NCBI GenBank assembly: GCA_005804885.1
Contig: SYOX01000050.1
Coordinates: 1-64,000 of the forward strand
DNA length: 64,000 nt
Reading direction: 5' to 3'
Origin: Pseudomonadota bacterium
Lineage (GTDB): Bacteria; Myxococcota_A; Bradymonadia; Bradymonadales; GCA-2716585
Below the pieces are notes generated by a model. That model did no database searches, had not been told where the DNA came from, and saw only the letters and a program-made list of their open reading frames with translations. This document shows positions 8,583 through 19,042 of this stretch, piece after piece (the first letter of the stretch is position 1; each line of letters begins with the position of its first letter). The translations under genes were made by a program, and so were the position numbers.

Positions 8583-9763
8583 GAGGGGCTCCTGACGAAG
8601 TCGAGGGTGGGCTCGGCGGTGGCGCAGTCGAGGCGCAGGCAGGTCTGGCCGGAGAGGAAGTCGGTCAAGCTCCGGCCGCAGAGCTCGGCCCGCCAGCCCC
8701 GCGCGAGGTGGGGGGCCTTGCCGGGCGGCTGGCCGCTGTCGCGCCAGTCGAGCAGTCGCGTCAGGTCCTCGTTGCTGCCCAGGAGCTGGGGTGCGACCGC
8801 GTGGCACTCGGCCAGGTGGAGCATCACCGCCGAGAGCAGCTTGAGGATCATCGCCTCGCCGGGCCGCGGGTTGCGCCTGGGGATGAAGGGGCAGTCCGCC
8901 TCGGGCGTGGCGACGCCGCGGGCGACGGCGCTGACGATCTCCTCCAGGGTGAGCGCGTGGTTGAGGTTGCCGACGCCGCGCACGCGCTGGACGGCGTCGG
9001 CGCTCCTGGGCTTGCGCCGGGCGAGCTCGACCAGGAGGTCGTCGCGCAGGATCTGGCGGATGGGCTTGTCGAGGGCCTTGGCGCGGCCGTCGCGCCACAG
9101 CGCCAGCTCGGCCAGCACGGCCAGCTCCCGCCGGTCGAGGCTGCCGCCGCCCGCGACTCGCCTCCAGGGCTGCTCGGTGTCGACCTTGAGGAGGCGGGCG
9201 CGCGCGCGGGCCATCTCGTCGTCGAGCCACGCGACCCGGCCCATCGCCTTGAGCTTGTCGCCGAGGCGGTCGCGGATCGTCAGCAGGTGCTCGACGTCGT
9301 CGAGCGCGTAGTCGAGCTGATCGTCGCTCAGCGGCCGCTTGCGCCAGTCGGTCCGGGTCTGCTGGTCGGCGGCCTCCAGGCCCAGGATGCGCTGGGTCAG
9401 CCGCTTGTAGGACAGCGGGTAGCCGTCGCCGGTCAGCCCGGCGGCGATCTGCACGTCGAAGGTCGAGGGGGGGATCTGCCCGGTGGCCCGCAGGCAGAAC
9501 TCCATCTCGGCCTGCCCGGCGTGGACGACGATCTCGCGGCCGGGATCGAGGAGCAGCGCCCAGAGGGGCGACAGATCCTTGACGGTCAGGGGGTCGATCG
9601 CGACGGAGAGCTCGTCGGTGGCGATCTGGACGAGGCAGAGCTTCGGGGCGTAGGTGTACTCAGGCACGAACTCCGTGTCGAGGGCCAGGCGCCGGACCCC
9701 CTTGAGGTCCTCACAGAGCTTGAGCAGGGGTTTGGAGCTCGTGACAAGCGGCAGGCGGTTCAT
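8579..9763 (-). CDS. rnd: ribonuclease D-like 3'-5' exonuclease with HRDC-like region
   Basis: LALDTEFVPEYTYAPKLCLVQIATDE, DVQIAAGL, LDYALDDVEHLL DEDD-type motifs; ATGA overlap with downstream gene. Confidence 0.85.
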   Translation of the reverse strand: MNRLPLVTSSKPLLKLCEDLKGVRRLALDTEFVPEYTYAPKLCLVQIATDELSVAIDPLTVKDLSPLWALLLDPGREIVVHAGQAEMEFCLRATGQIPPSTFDVQIAAGLTGDGYPLSYKRLTQRILGLEAADQQTRTDWRKRPLSDDQLDYALDDVEHLLTIRDRLGDKLKAMGRVAWLDDEMARARARLLKVDTEQPWRRVAGGGSLDRRELAVLAELALWRDGRAKALDKPIRQILRDDLLVELARRKPRSADAVQRVRGVGNLNHALTLEEIVSAVARGVATPEADCPFIPRRNPRPGEAMILKLLSAVMLHLAECHAVAPQLLGSNEDLTRLLDWRDSGQPPGKAPHLARGWRAELCGRSLTDFLSGQTCLRLDCATAEPTLDFVRSPS

Positions 9764-9784
9764 GGGACTCCTCAAGGGCGCGAT

Positions 9785-10810
9785 CTAGAAGCGCACCGGG
9801 AACTCGCCAGAGCCCAGCCCCTGCCCGATGAAGATGAAGGAGCCCAGGTCGTCGCTGATGGCCACGCTGTAGGGGTCGTCGTCGAAGCGCCCGCACTGGG
9901 TCTGGCCCAGCTCGTAGACCCGGATTGTGTCGCCGAGGCCGAAGATCCCAGGCTGAACGCTCGTGTCGAAGGAGAGGATGATGAAGCCGCCGTTGAGCGC
10001 CACGATCCCCTTGATCTCGCAGTCCGAGTCCGGCGCCCCGAGCGCCTCGCCAGGGTCCGGGGCGTTGTTGCGCCGGTCGTCGACCTCCACGTCCTGGATC
10101 ATGCTGGCGAAGCGCTCGACGCCGTCGGGGCCGCTGATGCTGACGGCGTCGATGTCCGCGCCGGGCTGATCGCCCTGCAGGCGGCCGCCGTCTTCGATCA
10201 ACACGAAGCGGAATTGGCCGTCAGGGTCCGGCCCAGGGTCCGGGCCGGGGTCCGGGGGCGGGGTGGGGTCAGGGGCGGGCTCGGTGCCGTCGATGTCCCC
10301 GACGCAGCGCTCGGCCCCGCCGTTGAAGAAGTCCTCGCAGTCCAGCGCCACGAGGCACTCGAAGATCTCCTGGCGCTCGTCGGCGTCGAGGTTTTCGGTG
10401 CTGTCCTTGCAGTCGAAGGTGCAATCCTGAGGATCCTGATCGACGCACTCGGCCAGCACCTCGCAGACCTGGTCGCAGGTGAGCTCTTCTTGCGTCGAGC
10501 AATCCGAGGGGCAGCTGCCTCGCTCTTCATCGTCGCAGACGCCGTCGCCGCACAGCGGCTCATCGCCCTGGCACTGGCCGTCGACGCACTCCGAGGCGGG
10601 GCATCGATCCCCGCAAGGGAGCTCGCCCTCTCCGATGGGCACGCACAGCGCGCGGGCGCACACCAGCTCCAGGCGGCAGTCCGTGTCGGCGAAGCAGGCC
10701 TCGCCCTCAGCGCCGAGCCTGTCATCGAGGTCGGCAGCGCAGGAGGTCAGGGACAGCAGCCCGGCGAGAGCGCCAGCGGCGGTCAGGAGGCGGTGTGTGG
10801 TTGAGGGCAT
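9785..10810 (-). CDS. Cys-rich lipoprotein of unknown function
   Basis: MPSTTHRLLTAAGALAGLLSLTSCA lipobox; Cys-rich N-terminal half; Pro-Asp-rich linker (PDPTPPPDPGPDPGPDPDG). Confidence 0.75.
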   Translation of the reverse strand: MPSTTHRLLTAAGALAGLLSLTSCAADLDDRLGAEGEACFADTDCRLELVCARALCVPIGEGELPCGDRCPASECVDGQCQGDEPLCGDGVCDDEERGSCPSDCSTQEELTCDQVCEVLAECVDQDPQDCTFDCKDSTENLDADERQEIFECLVALDCEDFFNGGAERCVGDIDGTEPAPDPTPPPDPGPDPGPDPDGQFRFVLIEDGGRLQGDQPGADIDAVSISGPDGVERFASMIQDVEVDDRRNNAPDPGEALGAPDSDCEIKGIVALNGGFIILSFDTSVQPGIFGLGDTIRVYELGQTQCGRFDDDPYSVAISDDLGSFIFIGQGLGSGEFPVRF

Positions 10811-10961
10811 GATCCTGTCGGCTTCCTTGAGCCCGGTGGCGGTGTCTGCCGGCGAGCGCGACCCTGCCCGGCGCGCGCTCCGCGCGGTGTAGCATCCTAC
10901 CACACTCAAGGGGCCGCGAGCGACCCGGATCGTCAGGCGAGTTCGGGAGGCTCAGGCTGGC

Positions 10962-11486
10962 TCAGAGGCGCTCTTTGAGGAAGGCGAGCAGATCGTGGGT
11001 CTTTTGATCCCGCGCGACCTGCTCGACCGTCACCAGCCGCGTGCGCAGCAGCGCCCGCTTCATCAGCGGTCGACGGCCATCGAGCTCGACGAGCTGCTCC
11101 AGGGCCTTCTGCACGATGGACTCCTCGGGGTGATCGAGCATGCGCGTCAGGAGGTTCTGATCGTCAGGCAGCTCGTACTTCTCAAGGATCTGGTTGCAGA
11201 TGACGTTGAACTCAGCCTGCGTCTCGGCCTGCCGGGCCTGCCTCAAGAGTTGCTGGCGCTCGGCCGCGTCCCCGCTCTGGCTGCTGATCCCCGACACGAT
11301 GCTCTTGAGACTCTCGGGCACCTCGCCCTTGTCAAAGAGCTTGTTGAGGTCGGACTTGTATCCGCTCGTGGCCTTGGGGTTGGAGCTGGCCCCGCCGGGG
11401 GTGTGGATCCTGAAGCGCCCCTGGTTGGAGGGTGTGGTGGTGCTTCGACCTTGATCGATCTCGCGCCAGCTCTTCTTTCGGTTCAT
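10962..11486 (-). CDS. hypothetical protein
   Basis: ORF starting MNRKKSWREIDQGRSTTTPS; helical C-terminal half; no family recognised. Confidence 0.6.
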   Translation of the reverse strand: MNRKKSWREIDQGRSTTTPSNQGRFRIHTPGGASSNPKATSGYKSDLNKLFDKGEVPESLKSIVSGISSQSGDAAERQQLLRQARQAETQAEFNVICNQILEKYELPDDQNLLTRMLDHPEESIVQKALEQLVELDGRRPLMKRALLRTRLVTVEQVARDQKTHDLLAFLKERL

Positions 11487-11727
11487 GGCAATCTCCCTTG
11501 CCCTGGGAAACAGGAGTGGTGTTGAGGTCCTCAATGCCTCGACGCATCTTGGAGAGGTCCTCGGAGAGGGTTGGTTGGTGTCGAGTTCGGAAATAGAGAG
11601 TAGAGGAGCAACGCCAACTTGCTCGCGTAAGATTGGCGAGACGCGCTGCTGGAAACTTCTACCAACTTAACTCAACTTGTCGCCGCCCGCAACCACCCAT
11701 CTGCGCTTTGACGCAACGGGGCGCTTC

Positions 11728-11755
11728 TTGACAGCCCGTAGGGGGCTCGCATAGC
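11728..11755 (+). promoter_or_regulatory. candidate sigma70-like promoter for downstream sulfatase block
   Basis: TTGACA (11728-11733), 16-nt spacer, CATAGC (11750-11755); -10 is weak. Confidence 0.25.
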
Positions 11756-11797
11756 GTTCGCGTCTGGATCGCCGATGTGGGATAAGCACGGCGGGAG

Positions 11798-13771
11798 GTG
11801 GTGCATCGCCGGTTGCACGGACGCAAATCGAGGTGTGGCTTGGAGAAGTGGGTAAAGGGCGCGCTGGCGGGGCTGGCGGGCGGGATGATCGCGGGCGCGC
11901 TCACGGGCTTGTGTGAAGGTCTGGTGATCTGGGCGCTGGATCCCTCGGCGGGCGCCTGGGCGCCCCTCTACGGGGTGGTCTTCTACGCGGCGCTGGTGGC
12001 GCCCGGCGCGCTGGGCGTCGGGCTGCTGGCCGGGGCCCTCGGGGCGTGGCGCAAGATCGACGGCTGGACGGCGCGATGGGCGTGGTTCGCCGGGATGCTG
12101 GCGGTGCTGCTCCCCGTCATGCTGGTCGTGGCGCGCTTCCGGATCATCCGCGACATCTTCCACGAGAAGCTGGCGATCGCCTCGGCCGCAGGGATCGGGG
12201 TTCACCTGGGGCTGCTGATCGGGGCCGCGGCGCTCGGCCTCGGCCTGTGGTGGCTGCTCGACCCGCGCCAGGGGGCGCGGCGCCTGGGCCGCTTGCCTTG
12301 GCCCGCGGTCACGGGGGCCTCGCTGGCGCTCATGGCGCTGCTGGCCCTGCCCTTCGGGCTGCTCGGCGGCGGCCCGGAGGAGGCCGTCGAGCCCGCCGCC
12401 AAGGGCGCCTCGGGCCCGCCCGTGATCTTGATCATGGTCGACACGCTGCGCGCCGACCGGCTCACCAGCTACGGCTACGCCAAAAACACGAGCCCGAACC
12501 TGAGCCGCTTCTCCGAGGGGGCCGTGCAGTTCGACCGCGCCTTCGCCCAGGCCTCATGGACGCGGCCCTCCGTGGCCAGCCTGCTGACCTCGCTGCCGCC
12601 CTCGGCCCACAAGACGATGTACAAGGCCGACCGCCTGCCCGAAGACGCCGAGACGCTCGCGGAGGCCTTCAAGGCCGGCGGCTTTACCACCGGCGGCCTG
12701 GTGACCAACTACAACATCGCGCCCTACTTCAACTTCGCCCAGGGCTTCGACTCCTACCGCTACCTCGACCCCGACTACTACTTCTGGGCCGACGAGGGCT
12801 CCAGCAAGCTCTCCCTGCACAACCTCGCCCGCGTCGTGCGCGAGAAGGTCGCCCCCGCCAACGACAGCCCAGCGACCTACTACCAGGACGCCCAGGTGAC
12901 CACCGACGCCACCATCGCCTGGATCGACAAGCGCAAGGATGCGCCCTTCTTCCTCTTTGTCACCTACATGGACCCCCACGACCCCTACTTCGTCCGGCCG
13001 CTCAACGGCGAGGCCTACTCGCGGGCGGCCAACGTCAACCCCGATCCGAGCATGGCGGGGCGGCTCAGCGAGGTCTACGACGGCGAGATCGCCTACTGGG
13101 ACGAGCACTTCGGCCGCCTCGTGGCCCACCTCAAGGCCATCGGGATCTACGACAAGGCGATCATCGCGGTGACCTCCGATCACGGCGAGGAGTTTCATGA
13201 GCACGGGGGCTGGTGGCACGGGACGACGCTCTACGACGAGCAGATCCACATCCCCTTGATCATCAAGATGCCCGCAGGCAGCCCGGCCGGCTTCGCCCGC
13301 GACGACCTCGCGCGCTCCATGGACGTCGCCCCGACGCTGCTGACGGCGGCCGGCCTCAAGGCCCCCGAGGGGTGGCGAGGCCGGGACCTCTTCGGCAAGG
13401 TCGCCGCGCCCGAGGCCGTCTTCGCCGAGGAGGACCACGAGGGCAATGTCCTGCGCGCGCTGCGCGGGCTGAGCTGGAAGATCATCGAGGCCAACGCGGG
13501 CAACCCCCGCGGGCTGGCCCCCGTCGAGCTCTACGAGCTGTCCGAGGACCCCGGCGAGCTCAAGAACGTCGCCGCCGAGCGCGGCGGCGTCCTGCCCACC
13601 CTCCAGGCCGCCCTCCAGAAGGCCAGCGAGGGGGCCATGGAGGGCACCCTCCAGCGCGATCAGCTCGCGCTGGACGAGAGCAGCCGCGAGCGCCTCAAGA
13701 GCCTCGGCTACATCACCGAAGAAGACCCCGAGAAGAAGAAGGACGATGAGGCCCCCGCTCCCAAGGAATGA
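11798..13771 (+). CDS. membrane sulfatase-fold hydrolase/transferase
   Basis: Several N-terminal TM segments then VILIMVDTLRADRLTSYGY, SWTRPSVASLLTS, AVTSDHGEEFHEHGGWWHG; start uncertain (GTG 11798 or TTG 11840). Confidence 0.85.
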   Translation: MVHRRLHGRKSRCGLEKWVKGALAGLAGGMIAGALTGLCEGLVIWALDPSAGAWAPLYGVVFYAALVAPGALGVGLLAGALGAWRKIDGWTARWAWFAGMLAVLLPVMLVVARFRIIRDIFHEKLAIASAAGIGVHLGLLIGAAALGLGLWWLLDPRQGARRLGRLPWPAVTGASLALMALLALPFGLLGGGPEEAVEPAAKGASGPPVILIMVDTLRADRLTSYGYAKNTSPNLSRFSEGAVQFDRAFAQASWTRPSVASLLTSLPPSAHKTMYKADRLPEDAETLAEAFKAGGFTTGGLVTNYNIAPYFNFAQGFDSYRYLDPDYYFWADEGSSKLSLHNLARVVREKVAPANDSPATYYQDAQVTTDATIAWIDKRKDAPFFLFVTYMDPHDPYFVRPLNGEAYSRAANVNPDPSMAGRLSEVYDGEIAYWDEHFGRLVAHLKAIGIYDKAIIAVTSDHGEEFHEHGGWWHGTTLYDEQIHIPLIIKMPAGSPAGFARDDLARSMDVAPTLLTAAGLKAPEGWRGRDLFGKVAAPEAVFAEEDHEGNVLRALRGLSWKIIEANAGNPRGLAPVELYELSEDPGELKNVAAERGGVLPTLQAALQKASEGAMEGTLQRDQLALDESSRERLKSLGYITEEDPEKKKDDEAPAPKE

Positions 13772-15161
13772 GGGCCCGCTGACCCTCACCCGCGGGGCCG
13801 CGGACCGCGCCCTCGTCGTCGGCCTCGACTGCGCTTCGCCTGCGCTCGTCTTCGACCGCTGGAGGGCGCACCTGCCTCACCTGGGCGCGCTGATGGCCCG
13901 CGGCGCCCACGGCCCGCTGCGCTCCTGTCACCCGCCCATCACCGTGCCCGCGTGGCGGATCATGGCCAGCGGCCTCGACGCCGGCCAGCAGGGCGTCTAT
14001 GGCTTCACCTCGCGCGTCGGCCCCGCCCCCGATGACCTCGCCTTGACCCACAGCGGGCTCTTTGAGGCCCCCGCGATCTGGGATCGCCTCGGCGCCGTGG
14101 GCTTGCGCACCACCCTCGTCGGGCTGCCCGGCACCTGGCCCCCCTTCGAACTGGTCGGCAAGCTCGTCACCGGCCCCATGACCCCCGAGGGCGCCCCCTT
14201 CACCTGGCCTGCGAGCCTGGCCGCGAGGGTCGAGGCCGTCTCGGGCGGCGCCTACGCCTTCGACGTGCCCGGCTTCCGCGATCTGGACCCCGAGGCGCTC
14301 ATCGAGCGGGTCGAGGCCATGACCGAGGCCCGCTTCGACCTGATCTCGGCGCTGGCCGACGACGACGACTGGAACCTCCTGTGGTGCGTGGAGATCGGCC
14401 TCGACCGCCTCCAACACGCGCTCTGGCACGCCGTCGACCCGCGCCACCCGCGCTACACCGGCCCCTCGCCCCTGGCCGACCGCCTGCGCGCCTACTACGA
14501 GCGCCTCGACGCCCGGATCGGCGACCTCGTCGCCCGCTGCGACGACGGCGACACCGCCTTCTTCGTCGTCAGCGACCACGGCGCCCGGCCGATGGAGGGC
14601 GGCGTCCTGATCAACGAGTGGCTGCGGCGACAGGGCCACCTGCGCCTCAAGCGCGAGCCCACCTCCCCCGAGCGGCTGGCGCTGCGCGACGTCGACTGGA
14701 CCCGCACCCGCGCCTGGGCCGCCGGCGGCTACTGCGCCCGCGTCTTCCTCAACCTCACCGGCCGCGAGCCCGAGGGGATCGTCACCCCCGAGCAGGCCCC
14801 GGCGCTGCTGGCCGAGCTGGCCGCCGGCCTGGAGGCCATCCCCGGCCCCAAGGGCGACCCCATGAAGACCCGCGCGCACCTCGCCGACGACCTCTACGGG
14901 GTCAATCGCCGCGGCGCGGCGCCCGATCTGACCGTCTACTTCGACGACCTCGCCCGCCGCGCCCTGGAGACCGTCGGCGCCGACAGCCTCCACGCCGAGG
15001 CCAACGACGAGGGCTTCGACGCCGCCAACCACGACTGGGAGGGCCTGCTCATCGCCGCCGGGGCCGGGGTCGCGGCGACAGGCCGGGTCGAGGGCGCCGC
15101 GCTGATGGACGTGGCCTCCATGCTCGAGCGCCTGCTCGGGGTCGCCGAGGCCGCGCGATGA
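13746..15161 (+). CDS. alkaline phosphatase-fold / type I phosphodiesterase family protein
   Basis: ALVVGLDCASPALVF, ITVPAWRIMASGLDAGQQGVYGF, FFVVSDHGARPMEGGVLINEWL. Confidence 0.85.
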   Translation: MRPPLPRNEGPLTLTRGAADRALVVGLDCASPALVFDRWRAHLPHLGALMARGAHGPLRSCHPPITVPAWRIMASGLDAGQQGVYGFTSRVGPAPDDLALTHSGLFEAPAIWDRLGAVGLRTTLVGLPGTWPPFELVGKLVTGPMTPEGAPFTWPASLAARVEAVSGGAYAFDVPGFRDLDPEALIERVEAMTEARFDLISALADDDDWNLLWCVEIGLDRLQHALWHAVDPRHPRYTGPSPLADRLRAYYERLDARIGDLVARCDDGDTAFFVVSDHGARPMEGGVLINEWLRRQGHLRLKREPTSPERLALRDVDWTRTRAWAAGGYCARVFLNLTGREPEGIVTPEQAPALLAELAAGLEAIPGPKGDPMKTRAHLADDLYGVNRRGAAPDLTVYFDDLARRALETVGADSLHAEANDEGFDAANHDWEGLLIAAGAGVAATGRVEGAALMDVASMLERLLGVAEAAR

Positions 15162-16825
15162 CGGCCAGAGTGATCGTCATTGGCCTGGACGGCCTGGAGC
15201 CGACCCTCGTGCAGAGGTGGATCGACAGCGGCGACATGCCCGCGATCGGGCGCCTGCGCGAGCGCGCCCGCTGGGGGGCGCTGCGCTCGACCCTGCCCTG
15301 CGCCACCTTCCCGGCCTGGACGTCCCTCATGACCGGTGTAAACCCTGGAGAACACGGCGTTTTTGACTTCGCCCGGCTGATCAAGGGCAGCTACGACGTG
15401 GCCTTCGACGGGGCGCTGGCCCGCCGCCGCCCGACCCTCCAGCGGCTGGTCAGCGACGCGGGGATGCGCGTGGCCAGCATCGGCTTCCCCGGCACCTGGC
15501 CCCCCGAGCCGATCAACGGCGTGGTCATCAGCGGCTTCGACTCGCCCGTCGCCGTGGGGATCGACGACAGCTTCGTCCACCCCCCGGAGCTGGCCGCCGA
15601 GCTCCGATCGCGCTTCGGCCGCTACGTCTTTGCCGACTTCGCCGAGACGCACACCTGGCTGCCCGGCTGGCACCGGCGGGCGGCCGACAAGCTGGCGCGC
15701 GGCCTTGAGCGCAGGCTCGCCCTGGCCGACCACCTGCTGGGCCGCGAGCCCTGGGATCTCTTCATGGTGCACTTCGGGGAGTCGGACACGGCAGGGCACC
15801 ACTTCTGGGCCTTCCACGACCCCGCGTCCCCGAGGCGGCCGACCTCGGTGGCGGCGGATCTGGAGGGCGTGCTGCGGGGCATCTACGTGGCGCTGGATCG
15901 CGCCGTGGCGCGGCTGGTCGAGCGGGCCGGCGAGGGCGCGGCGGTGCTGCTGGCCTCCGATCACGGCTTCGGCGGGTCCTCGGCCAAGGTCCTCCATTTG
16001 AACCGATGGCTGGCCGAGCAGGGGCACCTGCGCTTCAACCCCAGGCCGGGCTTGACGCAGCGCGCCACGGCGCTGGGGATCAAGGCCGGCATGGCGCTGG
16101 CGCCCGGCAGGCTTCAGGAGCGCCTGTGGCGGCTGGCGAGGCCGCTGGCGGGGCGGGCCGAGGCGCGGCGGCGCTTCGGGGGGATCGATTGGGGCGGCAC
16201 GCTGGCCTACTCCGAGGAGCTGTCCTACCACCCCTCGATTCGCCTCAACGTCCAGGGCCGCGAGCCCATGGGCCGGCTCGCGCCGCGGGAGGTCGGGCCC
16301 TTCACGGATCGGCTCATCGAGGCCCTGGAGGCGCTGCGGGACCCGTGGAGCGGGCGGCCGGTGGTGGCGCGGGCGTGGCGCCGCGAGGCGCTCTACCAGG
16401 GCGCGGCGGTCGATCAGGCGCCCGAGGTGGTGCTCGACCTTGCCCTCGACGGCCAGTACACCTACAACTGCCTGTCGTCTCAAGGCCCGGGGCCGGCCTG
16501 GCGGTGGCTCTCGGCCGGAGAGCGCCTCGGGGCCAAGGGCGCGGGGATGAACGGCACCCACAGGAGAGAGGGCTTCTGGCTGCTGTCGGGGGAGGGCAGC
16601 GCGCCGAGGCGCAAGCGGGCCGAGATGGTCGACATGGCCCCGACGGTGCTGGCCGCCCTCGGGCTCGCAGCGCCCTCCTGGCTCGAAGGTTGCTCTCAAT
16701 GGCGCCTCCAGCCTGACGCCCGACCGCTCGGCGACGTCGAGGCGACGCGGGCCGCGCGGGGCGGCTACACCCCGGCGCAGCAGGCGATCGTCGAGGCGCG
16801 TCTGCGAAAGCTGGGTTACATCTAG
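15158..16825 (+). CDS. alkaline phosphatase-fold / type I phosphodiesterase family protein
   Basis: VIVIGLDGLEPTLVQRW, CATFPAWTSLMTGVNPGEHGVFDF, LLASDHGFGGSSAKVLHLNRWL; ATGA overlap with previous gene. Confidence 0.87.
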   Translation: MTARVIVIGLDGLEPTLVQRWIDSGDMPAIGRLRERARWGALRSTLPCATFPAWTSLMTGVNPGEHGVFDFARLIKGSYDVAFDGALARRRPTLQRLVSDAGMRVASIGFPGTWPPEPINGVVISGFDSPVAVGIDDSFVHPPELAAELRSRFGRYVFADFAETHTWLPGWHRRAADKLARGLERRLALADHLLGREPWDLFMVHFGESDTAGHHFWAFHDPASPRRPTSVAADLEGVLRGIYVALDRAVARLVERAGEGAAVLLASDHGFGGSSAKVLHLNRWLAEQGHLRFNPRPGLTQRATALGIKAGMALAPGRLQERLWRLARPLAGRAEARRRFGGIDWGGTLAYSEELSYHPSIRLNVQGREPMGRLAPREVGPFTDRLIEALEALRDPWSGRPVVARAWRREALYQGAAVDQAPEVVLDLALDGQYTYNCLSSQGPGPAWRWLSAGERLGAKGAGMNGTHRREGFWLLSGEGSAPRRKRAEMVDMAPTVLAALGLAAPSWLEGCSQWRLQPDARPLGDVEATRAARGGYTPAQQAIVEARLRKLGYI

Positions 16826-16843
16826 GATTGCGAGAGGCGGAGC

Positions 16844-17629
16844 ATGGCAGGGGCGACACAGGCAGCGCGGCGAGAGCAGCGGGCGGAGCACATCGAGGCG
16901 CCGCATCTGGTGGACGCCAGCGCGCGGGGACGCCAGAAGGTGTCGGTGGTGTTGCCGGCGCACACCGAGGCGGCGGTGATCGGCCCGCTGGCGGTGTCGT
17001 TCCTTGAGGCGGCGCGGCGCGCGGCCTGGGAGGTGGAGGTGATCGTCGTGGACGACGGCAGCACCGACGGCACCTCGGAGGCGGCGCGGCGTGCGGCCGG
17101 CGGCGATCCGCGCGTGAGGGTGTTGCGGCGGGAGTCCTGCGGCGGCTATGGGCGCGCGCTGCGCTCGGGCTTCGAGGCCGCGGTCGGGGACTGGATCTTC
17201 TTTACGGACGGGGACGGCCAGTTCGAGGCCGACTCGCTGCCGGGCTTCCTGGGGGTCGCCGACGACGGGCTCGCCGAGCTGATCGTCGGGGTCCGGCGCC
17301 CGCGCAGCGACTCGCCCTCGCGCCGGGCGATGGGCTGGGCGTGGTCGCGGCTGGTGCGGGGGGTCTTCAGGGTCGAGGCCAGCGACGTCAACTGCGCCTT
17401 CAAGATGATGCGACGGGAGGACGTCGAGCGGATGGCGCTGGGCTCGGACGGGGCCTTGATCAACGCCGAGATCTTCCACAAGGCCCGTCGCGCCGGGCTC
17501 CGCGTCCATGAGCGGCCCGTGACCCACCTGTCTCGCCTGACCGGCCGCGCCACGGGGGCTCGCCCCGAGGTCATCGGCCGCGCCCTCGGGGAGCTGCTCC
17601 GCTACCGCCTCAGGACGCTGTGGCGCTGA
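16844..17629 (+). CDS. glycosyltransferase family 2
   Basis: KVSVVLPAHTEAAVIG, VIVVDDGSTDGTSE, DWIFFTDGDGQFE. Confidence 0.9.
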   Translation: MAGATQAARREQRAEHIEAPHLVDASARGRQKVSVVLPAHTEAAVIGPLAVSFLEAARRAAWEVEVIVVDDGSTDGTSEAARRAAGGDPRVRVLRRESCGGYGRALRSGFEAAVGDWIFFTDGDGQFEADSLPGFLGVADDGLAELIVGVRRPRSDSPSRRAMGWAWSRLVRGVFRVEASDVNCAFKMMRREDVERMALGSDGALINAEIFHKARRAGLRVHERPVTHLSRLTGRATGARPEVIGRALGELLRYRLRTLWR

Positions 17630-18873
17630 TGGCCGCCGTGAAGGCAGGGGGCTCGGGGGCTCGCCCTGCGTCGCCGATGTCGATCACGGCGCGGCCGCGG
17701 CGCGTGCTGATGCTGGCGGCCTGCCCCATGCCCGCGCCCCAGGGCACGCAGGTCTACGTCGGCCAGCTGGCCGACGCGCTGGCGCGGCGTGGGCACGCCG
17801 TGGAGCTTGTCACCTACGGGATCGGCGTCGGGGATCTGCGGGCGCACGACGGCGCGGCGCGCTTTGCGGTGTGTCGCGCGCGGGCCGCTCCTGGGCACCG
17901 GAAGACGGCCCCCGGCCCCTCCTGGGGGCGCCCGGCCGCCGATGGCCTCCTCGTGCTGGCGGCGCTGGGCGCGGCGAGGCGAGCGCGGGCGTCCGGTGCG
18001 CCCTTCGATCTGATCCACGCGCACAACTACGAGGGGGCGCTGGTCGGGGCGCTGGTGGGGCGCCTGTCGGGGCTGCCGATGCTCTACCACGCCCACAACC
18101 TGATGGGCGACGAGCTGGGGACCTACTTCGACGAGCCCGGCATGAAGGCCCTCGGCGCCGCCTTCGGGCGCTGGCTGGACGCGCGCGTGCCGCCGCTGGC
18201 GGACGCCGCCGTGGCCATCAGCCGCGCGGCCCAGCGCCGCCTGGAGATCGCCCGCGGAGGCCCCGTGGCGTGGCTGCCGCCGGCGGTAGACTTCGGCCCG
18301 CCCGTCGCGTCTTTGCCATGCAAGCCATTGATTTATATTGGTAATGTTGACGGGTATCAGGGGGTCGAGGTGATGCTTGGGGCGCTGTCGCGCCTGAGGG
18401 GCCGCGGGGACGCGGGCTGCACGATCGTGACTGCGGACGAGCGAGCGGCGGGGCAGGTGGCGGCCTTCGGGCTCGGCGAGCGGGTGGAGGTGGTCGAGCA
18501 CGGCGACTTCGAGGCGGTCAAGGGGAGGCTGGCGGGCGCGCGGGTGGCGCTGCTGCCTCGGGTCGTGGCCTCGGGCTACCCGATCAAGCTGCTCAACTAT
18601 CTGGCGGCGGGCAGGCCCGTGGTGGCGTGTGAGGGCGGCGCGCAGGGCCTGGGGCTGGCCGAGGGGGTCGTGTCGACGCCAGACGGCGATGAGGGCGCCT
18701 TCGCCGCGGCGATAGAGCGGCTGCTCGACGATCGCGCGATGGCGGTCGTCCTGGGCGAGCGGGCCCGTGAGGCCTCGGCGCGCTTCGCGTGGCCGGCCAG
18801 CGTCGAGGCGCTGGAGGCCGTCTACGAGGAGATGCTCGGGGGCAAGGGGTTGCCATCGAGGGCGCGAGGGTGA
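17629..18873 (+). CDS. GT4-like glycosyltransferase
   Basis: PQGTQVYVGQLADALARRGHAVELVT, LIHAHNYEGAL, PIKLLNYLAAGRPVVACEGG; start codon TGATG-coupled to previous stop. Confidence 0.87.
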   Translation: MAAVKAGGSGARPASPMSITARPRRVLMLAACPMPAPQGTQVYVGQLADALARRGHAVELVTYGIGVGDLRAHDGAARFAVCRARAAPGHRKTAPGPSWGRPAADGLLVLAALGAARRARASGAPFDLIHAHNYEGALVGALVGRLSGLPMLYHAHNLMGDELGTYFDEPGMKALGAAFGRWLDARVPPLADAAVAISRAAQRRLEIARGGPVAWLPPAVDFGPPVASLPCKPLIYIGNVDGYQGVEVMLGALSRLRGRGDAGCTIVTADERAAGQVAAFGLGERVEVVEHGDFEAVKGRLAGARVALLPRVVASGYPIKLLNYLAAGRPVVACEGGAQGLGLAEGVVSTPDGDEGAFAAAIERLLDDRAMAVVLGERAREASARFAWPASVEALEAVYEEMLGGKGLPSRARG

Positions 18874-19042
18874 TCTCTGTCCTGCCGCCTGGAGCCCGGC
18901 GAGGGATTCGTTGTCGTCGCGGGCGCAAGGGTGATCGTGGTGGGTCAGGGCCTCGAGTGCCTGGCGGGGCAGAGGGTCTTCTGGAGGGCAGGGTGTGCGA
19001 GGGCTGGGCGCAGGGAAGCGCCGGGCGAGGCAGGGGGAGAGG

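Noticed and set aside
14936-17527. 863-aa minus-strand ORF and other 250-860-aa ORFs opposite named genes (7215-9311, 8708-10804, 12554-13789, 25958-28447, 29355-31037, 31197-33239)
   Set aside because: All overlap recognisable genes on the other strand; biased composition from high GC.
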